DNA of 64,000 nucleotides from Leishmania mexicana MHOM/GT/2001/U1103 (Eukaryota > Euglenozoa > Kinetoplastea > Trypanosomatida > Trypanosomatidae): positions 248,001 through 312,000 of the forward strand of contig NC_018328.1 in NCBI RefSeq assembly GCF_000234665.1, in the 5' to 3' direction. Below are positions 1-10,113 of this stretch, piece after piece. Below the pieces are notes generated by a model. It had not been told where the DNA came from and did no database searches. It saw nothing but the letters and a program-made list of their open reading frames with translations. A program made the position numbers and the translations under genes. Position 1 is the stretch's first letter. Each line of letters begins with the position of its first letter.

Positions 1-32
1 TTTCGATTTGTGAGCCAAAGGTACGTCAGCCA

Positions 33-2918
33 ATGTCGCGAAAACGACGGCAGCGGGCGGCCGCCGTCAGCGGTACCCCCTTCCCCGCCTCCCTCGCCTC
101 TGCAGCTCCACCGACGTCGTCTGAGCAGCTGCCGAACGGCGCGACTCGCAGTCGCACAAAATGCAGAGAGAATGACGGCGGGTGTTGTGTGGCAGCGCGG
201 CGCAGTCCGCATCCAAAGCCTCCGTCCCTCTCCCGCTCAGAGGCTGCCCGTGCGGCGCATTCACTCGTGAGCAGCAGCAGCGGCGCCATTCATCGCGAAG
301 AGGCGTCAGTGGTAGGTGTGGAGGACTTTCCTTCCCCAGTGCCGTACCTCCGTCGCGTCGCCAGCTCTGATGGGCACCTTAATGGCAGTAGGCACGGCAA
401 GTCGTTCCCTGTTAGTGAACATCCGCCAACTGGCAGCGCAAGCGTCGGCATTACGGCCATGCAGAATGCCACGTACTGCCGCAACTGGTCTCGGGTGGTC
501 CTCGGGGCCACCTCTGCCATCATCTTCCTCCTTGTCCTCTGCGTCAGCTACGCCCTTTACATTCTCGTCGCACCCTATGGCCAGAGCATCATGAACGGCG
601 TGCTACTCTCCATCGTCATGCATCCGCAGAGCCGCCTGCGGTCGTCACTCTACATGGGCACCGCTGTCGATCGCATGACACGCATGCAGCAGCGTTGGGT
701 GGTGCGGGGGCGGTTGATGGGCCTTATCGGCTCGTGGCTATCCTTGTGCCACTTCGCGTCCTTTGTGGTGATGCAGGGGACCTTCTTCTTGGGCCTCAAC
801 AAGATCCACGTGCACGCACAGTCAGCGCTCCTGGAAGAGGCCTCCGCAGCTGGACGTGGTGCCAGAGCGGGCGTCAAGGACGCCAGCGGCGCGTCGCGCC
901 CCGCGGAGACGTCTACATCCTCGACGGTCGCCTCGAGAGCATCTCCTTCGACGGGCGTTTCGCCAGCCCAGCTTCACCGACGCCTCGTGTCCACCCCGCG
1001 CGGGCGCCGTGTCCTGCGCTGGCTCACGATCTCCATCATCATGCTTGTTGCCCACTTGCTGGTGGGTGTCACCTACTTTTCGCTTCTGCACGTTGTTTTG
1101 GGTGTTGTGTTTGCCGTCGCGGTGCCCTTCCTGCCCGCCGACACGTTTGTCAGATCCATGGGGCGTATGTGGCGGGTCGCTGTCCTCCTGTTCTTCGTGG
1201 TGGGCCTCACTCTCAACTTGACGGCTGATGTGCTGTCCATCAGCGAGGCTGTGCGGCGCACCACATCTGCTGTTGTAGGCAGCGGTGGCGGTGGCGGGGA
1301 TAATGCGGCCATGGCAGCTCTGTCCGCCTCTAATCTCTGCGATGGACTTGTAACAGCGCTGGGGGTGGAGAACTGCACCCCGACTGCGCCGTTGGCGGAG
1401 GTGGCCGTCACGAGCGGCCCCATGGCAAGCGGAGAGGATGCAACGAGCGAGGCAACCGCGGCGGCGACGTCGCACGCCGACGTGGACGCACTAGGTGTGT
1501 TAGGCGAGTATCGCAGCCGTATCGAGGCCTTTCTCATTGGCAAGATCCAGGACCTCGTCGTGCAGGAGTTGGCGGACATGTTCAGCGACGGCAACGTCTC
1601 GAAGATGATCGAGGCGCTCATGGAGGTGCTTCCGCCGCAGCTGCGCGCGGTGGTGACGCGCGATGACGCGGTGCTTGCTGGACTTGAGAAGTCGACTAGC
1701 GAGGGCGACACCTCGTCATTGAGCGGAGGAGAGGACGGCACTCGCGAAAAAGCTGCTGCGCAGCCGCTCTCGTGGCGCGCTGTGCTGGCGAGTGCGCGCG
1801 GCCTGCGCCCCGCAAGGGCCATCAAGTCGCTCGTCTACGACTCCCTCTCGGGCACGTCTGGCAGGACTCCGAACCGCGCGAGTGACACGAGTGTCTGCGG
1901 CGCGACGGCGGCGGGTCACAAGGTGGGGATCAACTGGGTCACCGTCTCCCGCTTGTTCGCATCTCACCTGCTGCCCTACGTCGAGCACGCGCTGCGTCTG
2001 TTCTTCCGAGTCGGCTCCAATCTGCTCGGCCTCTTCGACAGCATCTACGCCGTCCTTCTCTTTGTTTTCTGTTACCGCTACCTCACCCAGCTGGAGCACA
2101 CAGTGCTCTACTACGGCGTAGCGAAGTTGCTGCGCGTGGTGCAGCCGGAGCTGGGCGACCACCACGCCCGCAACATCGAGCAGGACATCACTGTCTCCCT
2201 CATCACGCTTCTGCAGTCGTTCTGGCACCTGACGTGGTTTCACTTTTGCATTACGTTCTGCGCCTTCAAACTCTGGGGATTTCCGACGCCGTTCTTGGTG
2301 GGCCTCGTCTCCGTCGTCCTGGCGCTATTTCCGCTCGTACCGAAGTGGCTGAGCCCGTGCTCCATCGCGCTTGTGTACATGCTGGTGCAGCTCGCATCGC
2401 GCATCACCTCTGAGGGGACGAGTTGCAGTGGCAACAACAGGCCAGGAGAGGCGCACGCGGCTGCTGCGACGGACTTTTCTCTCTTCTCGTTCCCGCCTGG
2501 TCGATCGTGGATCGAGGTTCTCGTGTGGTGCAAGCCGTACGCTCTTCACTACACCCGCGCCCTCAGCTTTGGCTTGGCCGTACTGCTGGAGTTCGGCGAC
2601 GAATGGCTTCTCTGCGTCTCGCGAGGACTGCGCGTCGGCCTCTTCACGGAGGCCGACGGGAAGGGCCGCGAGCAGCTGCAGCCGTTTGTCATTGGGACGG
2701 CGCTGGTCCTGGGTTTTGTTGCCTACGGCACCCGTGGCATCGTCTTTGGCCCTTTGACGGTCATCGTTGCGCGCGTACTCTTCGATAACTGGGACATTGT
2801 GCTGGCGAACCGCGAGCCCCGCCGTCTGACCGTACCGCCGTCGTCGTGTGTGGCTGAGAAAGGAGACGACGACGACGACGAGGAGGAGGAGGAGGCCTCG
2901 ATGGTGGTATCACCATAG
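33..2918 (+). CDS. Polytopic membrane protein, TMEM245/AI-2E transporter-like (5' end may lie outside window)
   Basis: A 961-residue ORF with about eight or more hydrophobic segments: near residues 153-180, 225-255, 325-370, 380-405, 660-692, 725-795 (a cluster) and 885-920. The C-terminal part (QPFVIGTALVLGFVAYG, then RGIVFGPL) reads like the AI-2E/TMEM245 permease-like fold. The general arrangement, with early TM helices, a long polar loop and then a C-terminal membrane core, also fits TMEM245. Residues 1-140 are low-complexity. The frame stays open to base 3, so the true start could lie upstream; the ATG at 459, just before the first TM helix, is an alternative start. The protein ends in an acidic run (GDDDDDEEEEEA) encoded by GAC and GAG repeats. 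The transported substrate is unknown. The family call is by pattern recognition. Confidence 0.72.
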   Translation: MSRKRRQRAAAVSGTPFPASLASAAPPTSSEQLPNGATRSRTKCRENDGGCCVAARRSPHPKPPSLSRSEAARAAHSLVSSSSGAIHREEASVVGVEDFPSPVPYLRRVASSDGHLNGSRHGKSFPVSEHPPTGSASVGITAMQNATYCRNWSRVVLGATSAIIFLLVLCVSYALYILVAPYGQSIMNGVLLSIVMHPQSRLRSSLYMGTAVDRMTRMQQRWVVRGRLMGLIGSWLSLCHFASFVVMQGTFFLGLNKIHVHAQSALLEEASAAGRGARAGVKDASGASRPAETSTSSTVASRASPSTGVSPAQLHRRLVSTPRGRRVLRWLTISIIMLVAHLLVGVTYFSLLHVVLGVVFAVAVPFLPADTFVRSMGRMWRVAVLLFFVVGLTLNLTADVLSISEAVRRTTSAVVGSGGGGGDNAAMAALSASNLCDGLVTALGVENCTPTAPLAEVAVTSGPMASGEDATSEATAAATSHADVDALGVLGEYRSRIEAFLIGKIQDLVVQELADMFSDGNVSKMIEALMEVLPPQLRAVVTRDDAVLAGLEKSTSEGDTSSLSGGEDGTREKAAAQPLSWRAVLASARGLRPARAIKSLVYDSLSGTSGRTPNRASDTSVCGATAAGHKVGINWVTVSRLFASHLLPYVEHALRLFFRVGSNLLGLFDSIYAVLLFVFCYRYLTQLEHTVLYYGVAKLLRVVQPELGDHHARNIEQDITVSLITLLQSFWHLTWFHFCITFCAFKLWGFPTPFLVGLVSVVLALFPLVPKWLSPCSIALVYMLVQLASRITSEGTSCSGNNRPGEAHAAAATDFSLFSFPPGRSWIEVLVWCKPYALHYTRALSFGLAVLLEFGDEWLLCVSRGLRVGLFTEADGKGREQLQPFVIGTALVLGFVAYGTRGIVFGPLTVIVARVLFDNWDIVLANREPRRLTVPPSSCVAEKGDDDDDEEEEEASMVVSP

Positions 2919-3990
2919 TGTGCGCCGCCACGCATGAGCTCCCCTCCAGAGCGGGTCGACGCCGCGCGTGCTCACGCGCGCAGGTGCACGGCAAACTTCC
3001 CCTCACCCCATGTCGTCACACACTGCTTCACTCGCAGCCCTTGCGGAGACTAAGAGACAGCCCCGCTGCACACGTAGAAATATATATATATATCGGCATT
3101 GGCGCGCGCATCCCTCCTGTGCGCCGCACGCATGGACGCACACTTTCGTCAGGTGTGTCGACGAATATATCAACGAGTAAGGACCTTCAAAAGAACACAA
3201 CAAACGCACAGTTCTGGTGGTCGCGTGGGGGAGAGGGGGGACGAGCACACACACACACACACACGCAGGTCATGCGTCTGTGTGAATGTGCTCGCCGCCA
3301 CCGCCACGTCCTGGACATGTGGGTGACGGCATGCCATCTTTCTTTGGACGGAGGTCACCGCGCTGCGTGACATGCACAAAATGGCAGGGTGTGCCGGCGG
3401 ATGGACTGGATCGCCTTGCAGCGGTCTTCCTCATCCCCCCACCCCCTCTCACGACGGATGAAATGGTGATGACTTTGAATTTCTCGGAGCCATGACGCTA
3501 CTTGGAAGTAGGCCGCTACAAGAATCTGCTTTCGGTGCCCCTATCGCCTTGCCTGTGTACATGGTTGCCCGTATGTGTTTGGGCGTACGTGGATGCAGGG
3601 TAGCTCGCTGCCGAACCAGTCTGCGCATCGTCAATGGGTGGTAGCGCATTGGTGTACACACCTCGGCATAGGCGTACGCAAAGGTGGGCGGCTCACGCGC
3701 GACGTTACGGTGGTCGCTCGTAACGCGATGACCAGGCGACAGTGATCTCATCCGCGTGTTTCTGTGCTGCTCTTTCACGAAAGAGGCCCGGTGCGTACTC
3801 CGATCGTGAGTGCGAGCGCTTGCCCGCCATTGGGCGGAGGGGCGAGTGCGGTGCCAGATCGGACGCCGCCGCGCCAACTCGAAGGGGTGTGGCTGCTCAC
3901 ACACACACACACGTATGTGAATATACAAGCATCATCGTCGTCTCCATCCCCCCTCTGCGTGTCTGTTATCGCTCCCACACGAGTCAGTGG
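2919..3990. other. Intergenic spacer
   Basis: No convincing gene. It holds a short TA run near 3080, CA repeats at 3250-3265 and 3898-3913, and scattered pyrimidine tracts. A 159-codon minus-strand ORF at 3449-3928 runs against the unit and is arginine-rich, so it was not called. Confidence 0.6.
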
Positions 3991-5232
3991 ATGACTCCCA
4001 TCAAGGCACCGAGGCTCTCGTCACTCCCGCTGGCAACGGCCTGGTGGCGTCAGCATGGACTGGCAGACCGTCTCGACAGCTTTCGTGCCTGTCGTCAGCC
4101 AACCCCGCGTCAGCAACCGCTTCAGCGGACCACTGATGGAGGCGTGTCACTGGGGTGGGCTGGCCTTTCGACAGGCACTAAGCAGTCTCTAACCTCATCG
4201 CCCACCACGGCCACGGATCGACCGCCAGATCTGCCACTGGTTCTGGTGAGTGCTTGCTTGCTCAGCTACCCCATCACATACCGAGGTACCCACACGAGCC
4301 TCCCTGCCTTGCTGCGGCCGACGCCGCTACTGTTCCTCACGGAGGTGCTGTTCAAGGAGCTGGCCCTTGTGCAATGCGTTCCTGTGTGTCCCGAAGTGCA
4401 GTGGTTGGGGCTGCCGGTCCCTCGTGTGCCGCTGCGGCTTGTTCGGGGCTCCCGAGGCACAGGCGACGCCCGCCAACGAGGCAACGGATGGGCTGCGGCT
4501 CAGCACAGCTCAAGCGCGATTTCGCCATCCTTGTCCATGGGCGCTTCGGATAGCGTCGCTATCAAAGATGAGCGCGAGGTGCGGTACCTCGTCGAGTCAT
4601 CTGCCGAGGATCATGTCCTGTTGCGGTACGATGCACCGAACGACACATTCGCCGACCAGTCGCCGTCCCCCCAGCTTCACTCAGCGTTCCTTGCACAGCT
4701 CCTGCAGGACCTGAAAGCTGTGGATGGTATCATTCTCAAGTCCTACTCGCCCAGCTGCGGGGTGCGGGATGCCCGTCTCTACGAGGAGGCTGTCACGCCG
4801 CCGCCCTCGTCACTTTGTGATCAGCACGTCTGCAACGCTTGTGAGCACACAGGCAAGCCAACGTCGGCGTCTTTCACTGGTCGGCGCCCCGCCGCATCGA
4901 CGAGTGCACAGCGCCGCTTCGACCTTGTCGACGGCTTCTTCACACAGCAGCTGCGCAACTTCCTGGCCTCGATGCACGGTGTGGACGGAGGGCGATGTGC
5001 AGATGCCCGGTGCCACCCTGAGGCAGCAGTGCCAGTCATCACCTGTGATCGCCTGCTTACTGACTTCTACACCGAGGAACGCCTACGTCGAGTGCCGTTG
5101 GCCTGGAAAGTCAAGAAGCGGCGTGTCGCTGGGAACGCTTCGGAGGCGGCACCCCATCTCACCTCACTGGACAGTTTCATGGAGTCGGTGCTGCAGCATC
5201 GAGACTGGCGTGTTTCGCAAGGCCGCTGCTAG
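3991..5232 (+). CDS. DUF523/TudS-like protein, predicted iron-sulfur desulfidase-type
   Basis: A 413-residue protein; the longer frame upstream of 3991 has no ATG, so this ATG was chosen. It carries the three signature blocks of the DUF523 (YbbK) family: LVSACLLSYP around Cys89, PVCPEVQWLGLPVPR around Cys133 and LKSYSPSCGV around Cys256. In bacterial TudS thiouracil desulfidases the three equivalent cysteines hold a [4Fe-4S] cluster, and RudS proteins of this family act on 4-thiouridine in tRNA. The gap between the second and third cysteine is about 60 residues longer than in bacteria because of a low-complexity insert. The C-terminal part (FYTEERLRRVPLAWK) is not a clear DUF1722 domain. Function is inferred from the family; a substrate in a trypanosomatid is unknown. 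Acquisition from bacteria is possible but untested. Confidence 0.75.
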   Translation: MTPIKAPRLSSLPLATAWWRQHGLADRLDSFRACRQPTPRQQPLQRTTDGGVSLGWAGLSTGTKQSLTSSPTTATDRPPDLPLVLVSACLLSYPITYRGTHTSLPALLRPTPLLFLTEVLFKELALVQCVPVCPEVQWLGLPVPRVPLRLVRGSRGTGDARQRGNGWAAAQHSSSAISPSLSMGASDSVAIKDEREVRYLVESSAEDHVLLRYDAPNDTFADQSPSPQLHSAFLAQLLQDLKAVDGIILKSYSPSCGVRDARLYEEAVTPPPSSLCDQHVCNACEHTGKPTSASFTGRRPAASTSAQRRFDLVDGFFTQQLRNFLASMHGVDGGRCADARCHPEAAVPVITCDRLLTDFYTEERLRRVPLAWKVKKRRVAGNASEAAPHLTSLDSFMESVLQHRDWRVSQGRC

Positions 5233-5818
5233 CCCCTCCCCCTGCCATATTTCTCTTCATGTGGTGGTGCTGCCTCTGCCGCAGTCTCCTCTCGTTCTTT
5301 CCCGTGCCCTCTTGCTTCATCCACCCACCCCACCCCCTTCAGGTGCCGCGTGAGTGGCGGGTGGAAGAGGAGGTTGGAAAAAAATTACCCGCCACTGAGA
5401 AACACGGACGTCCATTTCCTTGAGAGCACACCAGCACACCTCTGCACGCAGTCTTGGTTCAACTATTCCATGCACACATGTATATGTATATATATATATA
5501 TACACATGCGTGTGTGTCACGCTACATGGAGATGTAGGAGGCTGGCATATCTCTCCCCTTCCTCTGTCTCGGTGTCTGTCGACTCCCTCTGTCTTCCCTC
5601 TCCCTCTCGTTCTCCTGTGTTTCCTCTGTCGTGCGTGTGCTGCGCGCGCATCCTCTCTACAGCTTTCGGTGTGTGCGCGTAGCGGTTGTTGTGCAGCCGC
5701 ACCGTATTCGCCAGACAGAAACACACACACACACTATATATATATATATACCGTACGCGTGGAGGGACGTGACAGCCCCCCTCCCCTCCCCTTTTTCTTC
5801 GTCTTCTGAGCGGCAGGA
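5233..5818. other. Intergenic spacer with TA-rich palindrome
   Basis: No gene seen. Contains a TA-rich imperfect inverted repeat at about 5473-5517, a CA/TA run at 5722-5751, and the polypyrimidine tract serving the next gene. Confidence 0.6.
5775..5816 (+). promoter_or_regulatory. Candidate trans-splice acceptor for the small Tim gene
   Basis: A C/T tract at 5775-5808 is followed by AG dinucleotides at 5809-5810 and 5815-5816. These are the first AGs after the tract and lie 2-8 nt before the ATG at 5819. Either would give an extremely short 5' UTR after the spliced leader. Confidence 0.4.
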
Positions 5819-6076
5819 ATGGACTCCAATCCGCCGCCGAGGCGCAAGACCGCCTTTAATGAGGAGTTCGATGTGATGCAGGCCATACAGGAGGACCGCA
5901 TGGCCTACCACGCCAGCATCGCGTGCCACGAGCGGTGTGTGCACAACTACTTCTTCAATAACTTCTACTGGCGAGAGAAGACGTGTATGAAAAACTGCCT
6001 AGATAAGATCAACCAGGCGACCGTCATCACGAACATCAACTACGGCAAGTTCGAAGACGTCGAGTCGAAGAAGTGA
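5819..6076 (+). CDS. Small Tim chaperone (Tim8/9/10/13 family)
   Basis: An 85-residue protein with the twin CX3C signature: CHERC near residues 36-40 and CMKNC near residues 56-60, separated by 15 residues. In the family these cysteines form two intramolecular disulfides that join a helical hairpin. Small Tims act as hexameric chaperones in the mitochondrial intermembrane space, escorting hydrophobic precursors to the inner membrane. The length fits the family. There is no cleavable presequence, as expected for import by the Mia-type disulfide relay route. The sequence alone does not settle which small Tim this is. It is a single-exon gene between the TudS-like gene and SRP54, with no functional link to either. 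Confidence 0.9.
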   Translation: MDSNPPPRRKTAFNEEFDVMQAIQEDRMAYHASIACHERCVHNYFFNNFYWREKTCMKNCLDKINQATVITNINYGKFEDVESKK

Positions 6077-7100
6077 CGCTGGTGAACGATGAACGGAGAG
6101 GGAGAGAACGAGGCGAAGGGCGGTCGGCTCATCGTGCATCATTCCATGTGCGCGTGCGCGTGTGTCCCCGAAAGGTGCTGAAGGGCTTTGTCGCATTGCC
6201 CCGTGCTCCACTTCTTCCTCCACGCTGTTGTGTGTCTCTTGCTTCGCATTGGCATAGAAACGTGCCAAGAAGCACGCACGGCATCTGATCGCTGCCGTCC
6301 CATCTGCCTGGCGTGCGTCCGTCCGCAGGTGCTGATGAGCACATTCACCTCTCTGTTGGGTTGTGCGCGCGATGGGGTATGCCGACGAGGCGGCGAGGAG
6401 CGTGACCCCCAGCAACGCCGCAGCGCCCACGTCGTTCTCCCCATGTCTCCTAGGCCTCCCCGTCCCTCTCGCACACGCCTTTACGTCCACCCCACACCAC
6501 CCCACCCCGTATCACTCGCCAACATAATGTTGCTTATCTCTGCCGCGATGCCTAAACGGGGTGCGATTAAAAAGGCAACAAACGGAAAAGGAAAATGTCT
6601 TGTGTGCTCAGCCCAACCGAGGCGTGTTGAGAGGAGGTGGGAGAGGGGCAAGAGGAGAGTCCGGCTGCACCCCACCTGCTCCTCAAACTTATACGGGCCT
6701 TCAGGGGGAGGGAAGTAGCCATGCGCCCGTGCGCTCGGTTTTGCGTGCGCAGCCATGCCTTTCTCTCCGTCCTAAACCCCTCATCGTGCTGTGTTTCAGA
6801 GCTGCCGACGCGCATACACGCGTCTATTGGCCGATGTACGGGGTGTCAGCAGACAAGCACCGTGGCGCTGGGGCCGTGATGTCATCCCTTGGCACTTCCT
6901 CCCTTCTCCCTTCACGGTCATCTCTCTCTCTGCCGATGTGGCGCGCACCATCTCCTCGCACGGATCACACCTTCAACGGTGCCGAAGTTCATTCCTGTAC
7001 ACACACCCACACGCACACGCTCCGTCACTTCGCCCTCAGAGGCACACGCACAGATAGGCAGACACAGCCAACGGGCACCGAATCATTCTCTGCAGCGACG
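6077..7100. other. Intergenic spacer
   Basis: No gene supported. It holds C/T tracts (for example 6893-6939) that probably direct trans-splicing of SRP54, and a CA repeat near 6998-7019. The frame of SRP54 is open from 6561, but that part encodes low-complexity sequence and is taken as 5' UTR or spacer. Confidence 0.55.
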
Positions 7101-8660
7101 ATGGTCTTGGCAGAGCTGGGTCAGAAAATTGGACAGGCGATTCATCGCATGTCCGCCAAGTCGATGCTGGGTGAGGATGACGTGAAGGAGCTGATGAACG
7201 AGATTGCGCGTGCGCTGCTGCAGGCAGACGTGAACGTCACTATCGTGAAGAAGCTTCAGGTGAGCATCAAGACGGAGCTGGCACTAGCGGAGGAGGGCGC
7301 CGGACTGAACAAGCGCAAGATCCTTCAGAATGCCGTCTTCAACGGCCTCAAGCGCATCCTCGACCCCGGGGTGAAGCCGTTCATACCGGTGAAGGGGAAG
7401 CAAAACGTTGTGATGTTTGTGGGTCTGCAAGGATCCGGCAAGACGACATCGTGCACGAAGTACGCCGCCTACTTTCAGCGCAAGGGCTTCAAGGCGGCGC
7501 TGGTGTGCGCCGACACGTTCCGCGCTGGCGCGTACGATCAGCTGCGTCAGAACGCGACCAAGGCCAAGGTACGCTTTTACGGGTCACTGACGGAGGCAGA
7601 CCCGGTAGCGATCGCCAAGGAGGGTGTGGCGGAACTCAAGAAGGAGAAGTACGACCTCATCATCGTCGACACGAGCGGACGCCACAAACAGGAGTCGGCG
7701 CTCTTCGAGGAGATGAAGCAGGTGGAGGAAGCCGTGAAGCCGAACGACATCGTCTTCGTCATGTCCGCGACGGACGGGCAGGCGGTGGAGGAGCAAGCAC
7801 GCAACTTCAAGGAAATGGTTGCTGTCGGGTCAGTCATTGTCACAAAGCTAGACTGTCAGACCAAGGGCGGCGGCGCCCTCTCCGCCGTCGCGGCGACGCG
7901 CAGCCCCATCGTCTTCATCGGCACCGGTGAGCACTTCGAGGACTTTGACCTCTTCAATCCGGAGCGGTTTGTGCAAAAGATGTTGGGCATGGGCGACATT
8001 GGCGGGCTGATGGACACGATGCGCGACGCCAACATCGACGGCAACGAGGAGGTCTACAAGCGACTGCAGGACGGCCTGTTCACAATGCGTGACATGTACG
8101 AGCATCTGCAGAACGTACTCAAGATGGGCTCCGTTGGTAAAATCATGGAAATGCTGCCCGGGATGTCAGGCCACGCCGCTACGGCGGGTCAGCAGGGCGA
8201 CATTGCGCTGAAGGGGTTTATCCACATGCTGGACAGCATGACGGTCGCCGAGCTGGATGAGGCCAAGGTGAAGAAGATGATGACACCATCCCGCATGCAC
8301 CGCATCGCGCGCGGCAGCGGCCACTCCGTCGTCGAGGTGCAGAACCTGATTATTAGCTACACGAAGTTTGAGGAGATCGTGAAGAAGATGGGCAAGATAA
8401 ACTTCAAGGCCATGATGCAGGACTCCTCCGGCCCCGCCGCGGGGCACATGGGACAGCAGCAGATGGGTCAGCTGGCGAAGCTGCTCAACCCAAACATGCT
8501 ACGGCAGATCGGCGGCATGGGTGGACTGCAGGGAATGATGAAGCAGCTGCAGCAGAGCATGGGTGGGGGTGCGGGTGGCGCAGGCGGGATGCCAGATATG
8601 TCCGCCATGGCGAACATGATGCAGATGATGCAGCAGCATCAGAAGCCGCCGCGGCGGTGA
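7101..8660 (+). CDS. SRP54: Signal recognition particle 54 kDa subunit
   Basis: A 519-residue GTPase of the signal recognition particle. It binds signal peptides and SRP RNA and docks ribosomes to the ER through the SRP receptor. The N domain starts [17 protein letters not shown]. The G domain has the P-loop [15 protein letters not shown] (residue ~108), [24 protein letters not shown] and TKLD. The methionine-rich M domain occupies the last ~200 residues and ends in a Gly/Met/Gln-rich tail. Most SRP54 proteins have DTAGRH where this one has DTSGRH, a conservative change. The start at 7101 matches the universal N terminus; the upstream open frame has no family similarity. Length is normal for the family. 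Confidence 0.97.
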   Translation: MVLAELGQKIGQAIHRMSAKSMLGEDDVKELMNEIARALLQADVNVTIVKKLQVSIKTELALAEEGAGLNKRKILQNAVFNGLKRILDPGVKPFIPVKGKQNVVMFVGLQGSGKTTSCTKYAAYFQRKGFKAALVCADTFRAGAYDQLRQNATKAKVRFYGSLTEADPVAIAKEGVAELKKEKYDLIIVDTSGRHKQESALFEEMKQVEEAVKPNDIVFVMSATDGQAVEEQARNFKEMVAVGSVIVTKLDCQTKGGGALSAVAATRSPIVFIGTGEHFEDFDLFNPERFVQKMLGMGDIGGLMDTMRDANIDGNEEVYKRLQDGLFTMRDMYEHLQNVLKMGSVGKIMEMLPGMSGHAATAGQQGDIALKGFIHMLDSMTVAELDEAKVKKMMTPSRMHRIARGSGHSVVEVQNLIISYTKFEEIVKKMGKINFKAMMQDSSGPAAGHMGQQQMGQLAKLLNPNMLRQIGGMGGLQGMMKQLQQSMGGGAGGAGGMPDMSAMANMMQMMQQHQKPPRR

Positions 8661-10113
8661 GGGATGGCGGGGGCGAACGCGAATGGCGCGGCACGATCTC
8701 GTGCGGTTGTGTGCTATGAACTGCGTGCTTGGCCACATCCGCGATGTGCGGCTTTTGTGAAGGCCGTGCTGCCGTCCCCGTTTCGGTCTTCTTTTGGTTG
8801 AATGGGAGTGCGAACTCTTTTATTATCTCCTCCACCCTGCTGCTGCTGCTTCTTCTCGCTGTGACGCACGTCTGCGGCGACGGGGCAACCGCTGTCGCCC
8901 GCGTCGTGTGTGTGTGTGTGTGTGTGTGTGTCTTGCTGCTGTGATAGGCAGCATCATGGTGGTGCCCCTTCGTAGGACTCATTCTCCGGTTGGAGGCTCT
9001 AACGACGGCAACAAAGAATAACGCCCACCGCAGCCGAGGGCCATCGGTGTGGTTGGGCGGTCGTGAACAGCCCTTCCGTACTTGCGCAGACGGTCATTTC
9101 CTGCACCTCCTTTTAGTGTGACGTGTCGCTGTCTGCCGCGGGTGTCTGCGACGGTGGTGGTGTTGTTCATGAGCCTTTCACTCTCGGCTTCTCGGCGTCT
9201 CTACCACTCTCTCCCTTGCATGCAACGGCGGATGGGGGAGGGAGGGGGGGGCAGAAACTCCAGCACCTCGCCCACATGAGCACGTGTGTGTCCCCTCACA
9301 CTCGCCAAAGGCGAGAGGGGATGTAACTGATGCGTGTATCTATTAAGAATCCGTGATGTAAGAGGCATGCTACCAATCGTGTGGAGAGCTTTGGTTGTTG
9401 CTGTGGTGATGAGTACTTTAGTGGTGCGGGGCTACACACGTTCTTGCTCCTGCTTCCCTCTTGCCATGAATGGGTGCCTCCCAGTCGGCATCGCCTCCAC
9501 AAGAACCGCACACACGCACACACACCCTCACTGGACACGCGCATACGCATTTACCACAACATGTACGCCTCAGCACACGGCACACAGATGGCGAGAAGGT
9601 CATCGATGCTCTGCACCGCCTGTCCACTCCGGCTCTCCTGCAGCAACTCCCGTCTTCAGTGCCTCACCTGTACTCTTCACCTTGGACGCTCTTACTTCCG
9701 CATCTCTCTCGCCTTCTGTTCGCCAGCCATCCCAGACCTGCGCCGACTTTGCACGCGCCATTGACAAGAATAGACACACGCACACACATACCCGCACACC
9801 TATATATGCATCGATCTCCCGTTACGTTTCGCTGCTCGTCCTTTTCCTTTTTCTCGGCTACCACGAGTAAAGCTGCTGCTACTGCTGCTGCTGCTCGAGG
9901 CTACACCGACACAACAACAGCGAGGGGTACATGCGCACACATAGACATTACGCTGCATGCAGAAACAGGGCCACTTCATCAGACCAAGTTACTGCTGGGC
10001 ACGTTTGACGAATTTCGCGCTCTCTCTCCCTCCCTCGCTGTCTCTCCAAGTCGTGAGTGAAGTCCATCACGGACGGTAAAAGTGGAAAGGCTGCAGTGCA
10101 CGAGTCACGCCCG
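8661..10113. other. Intergenic spacer
   Basis: No gene supported. Holds a long TG repeat at 8906-8931, a purine-rich G-tract near 9231-9250, CA-rich patches near 9508-9530 and 9772-9800, and short C/T tracts before the next ORF. Confidence 0.6.
8906..8931. repeat. (TG)n microsatellite
   Basis: A pure TG run about 250 nt downstream of the SRP54 stop codon. Confidence 0.9.

Noticed and set aside
3742..3990. Upstream extension of the DUF523 frame
   Set aside because: Begins with a non-ATG codon and encodes CA-repeat and spacer-like residues; no family similarity before 3991.
8906..8931. Tandem repeats considered as a CRISPR-like array
   Set aside because: They are simple dinucleotide runs without spacers, in a eukaryotic genome.
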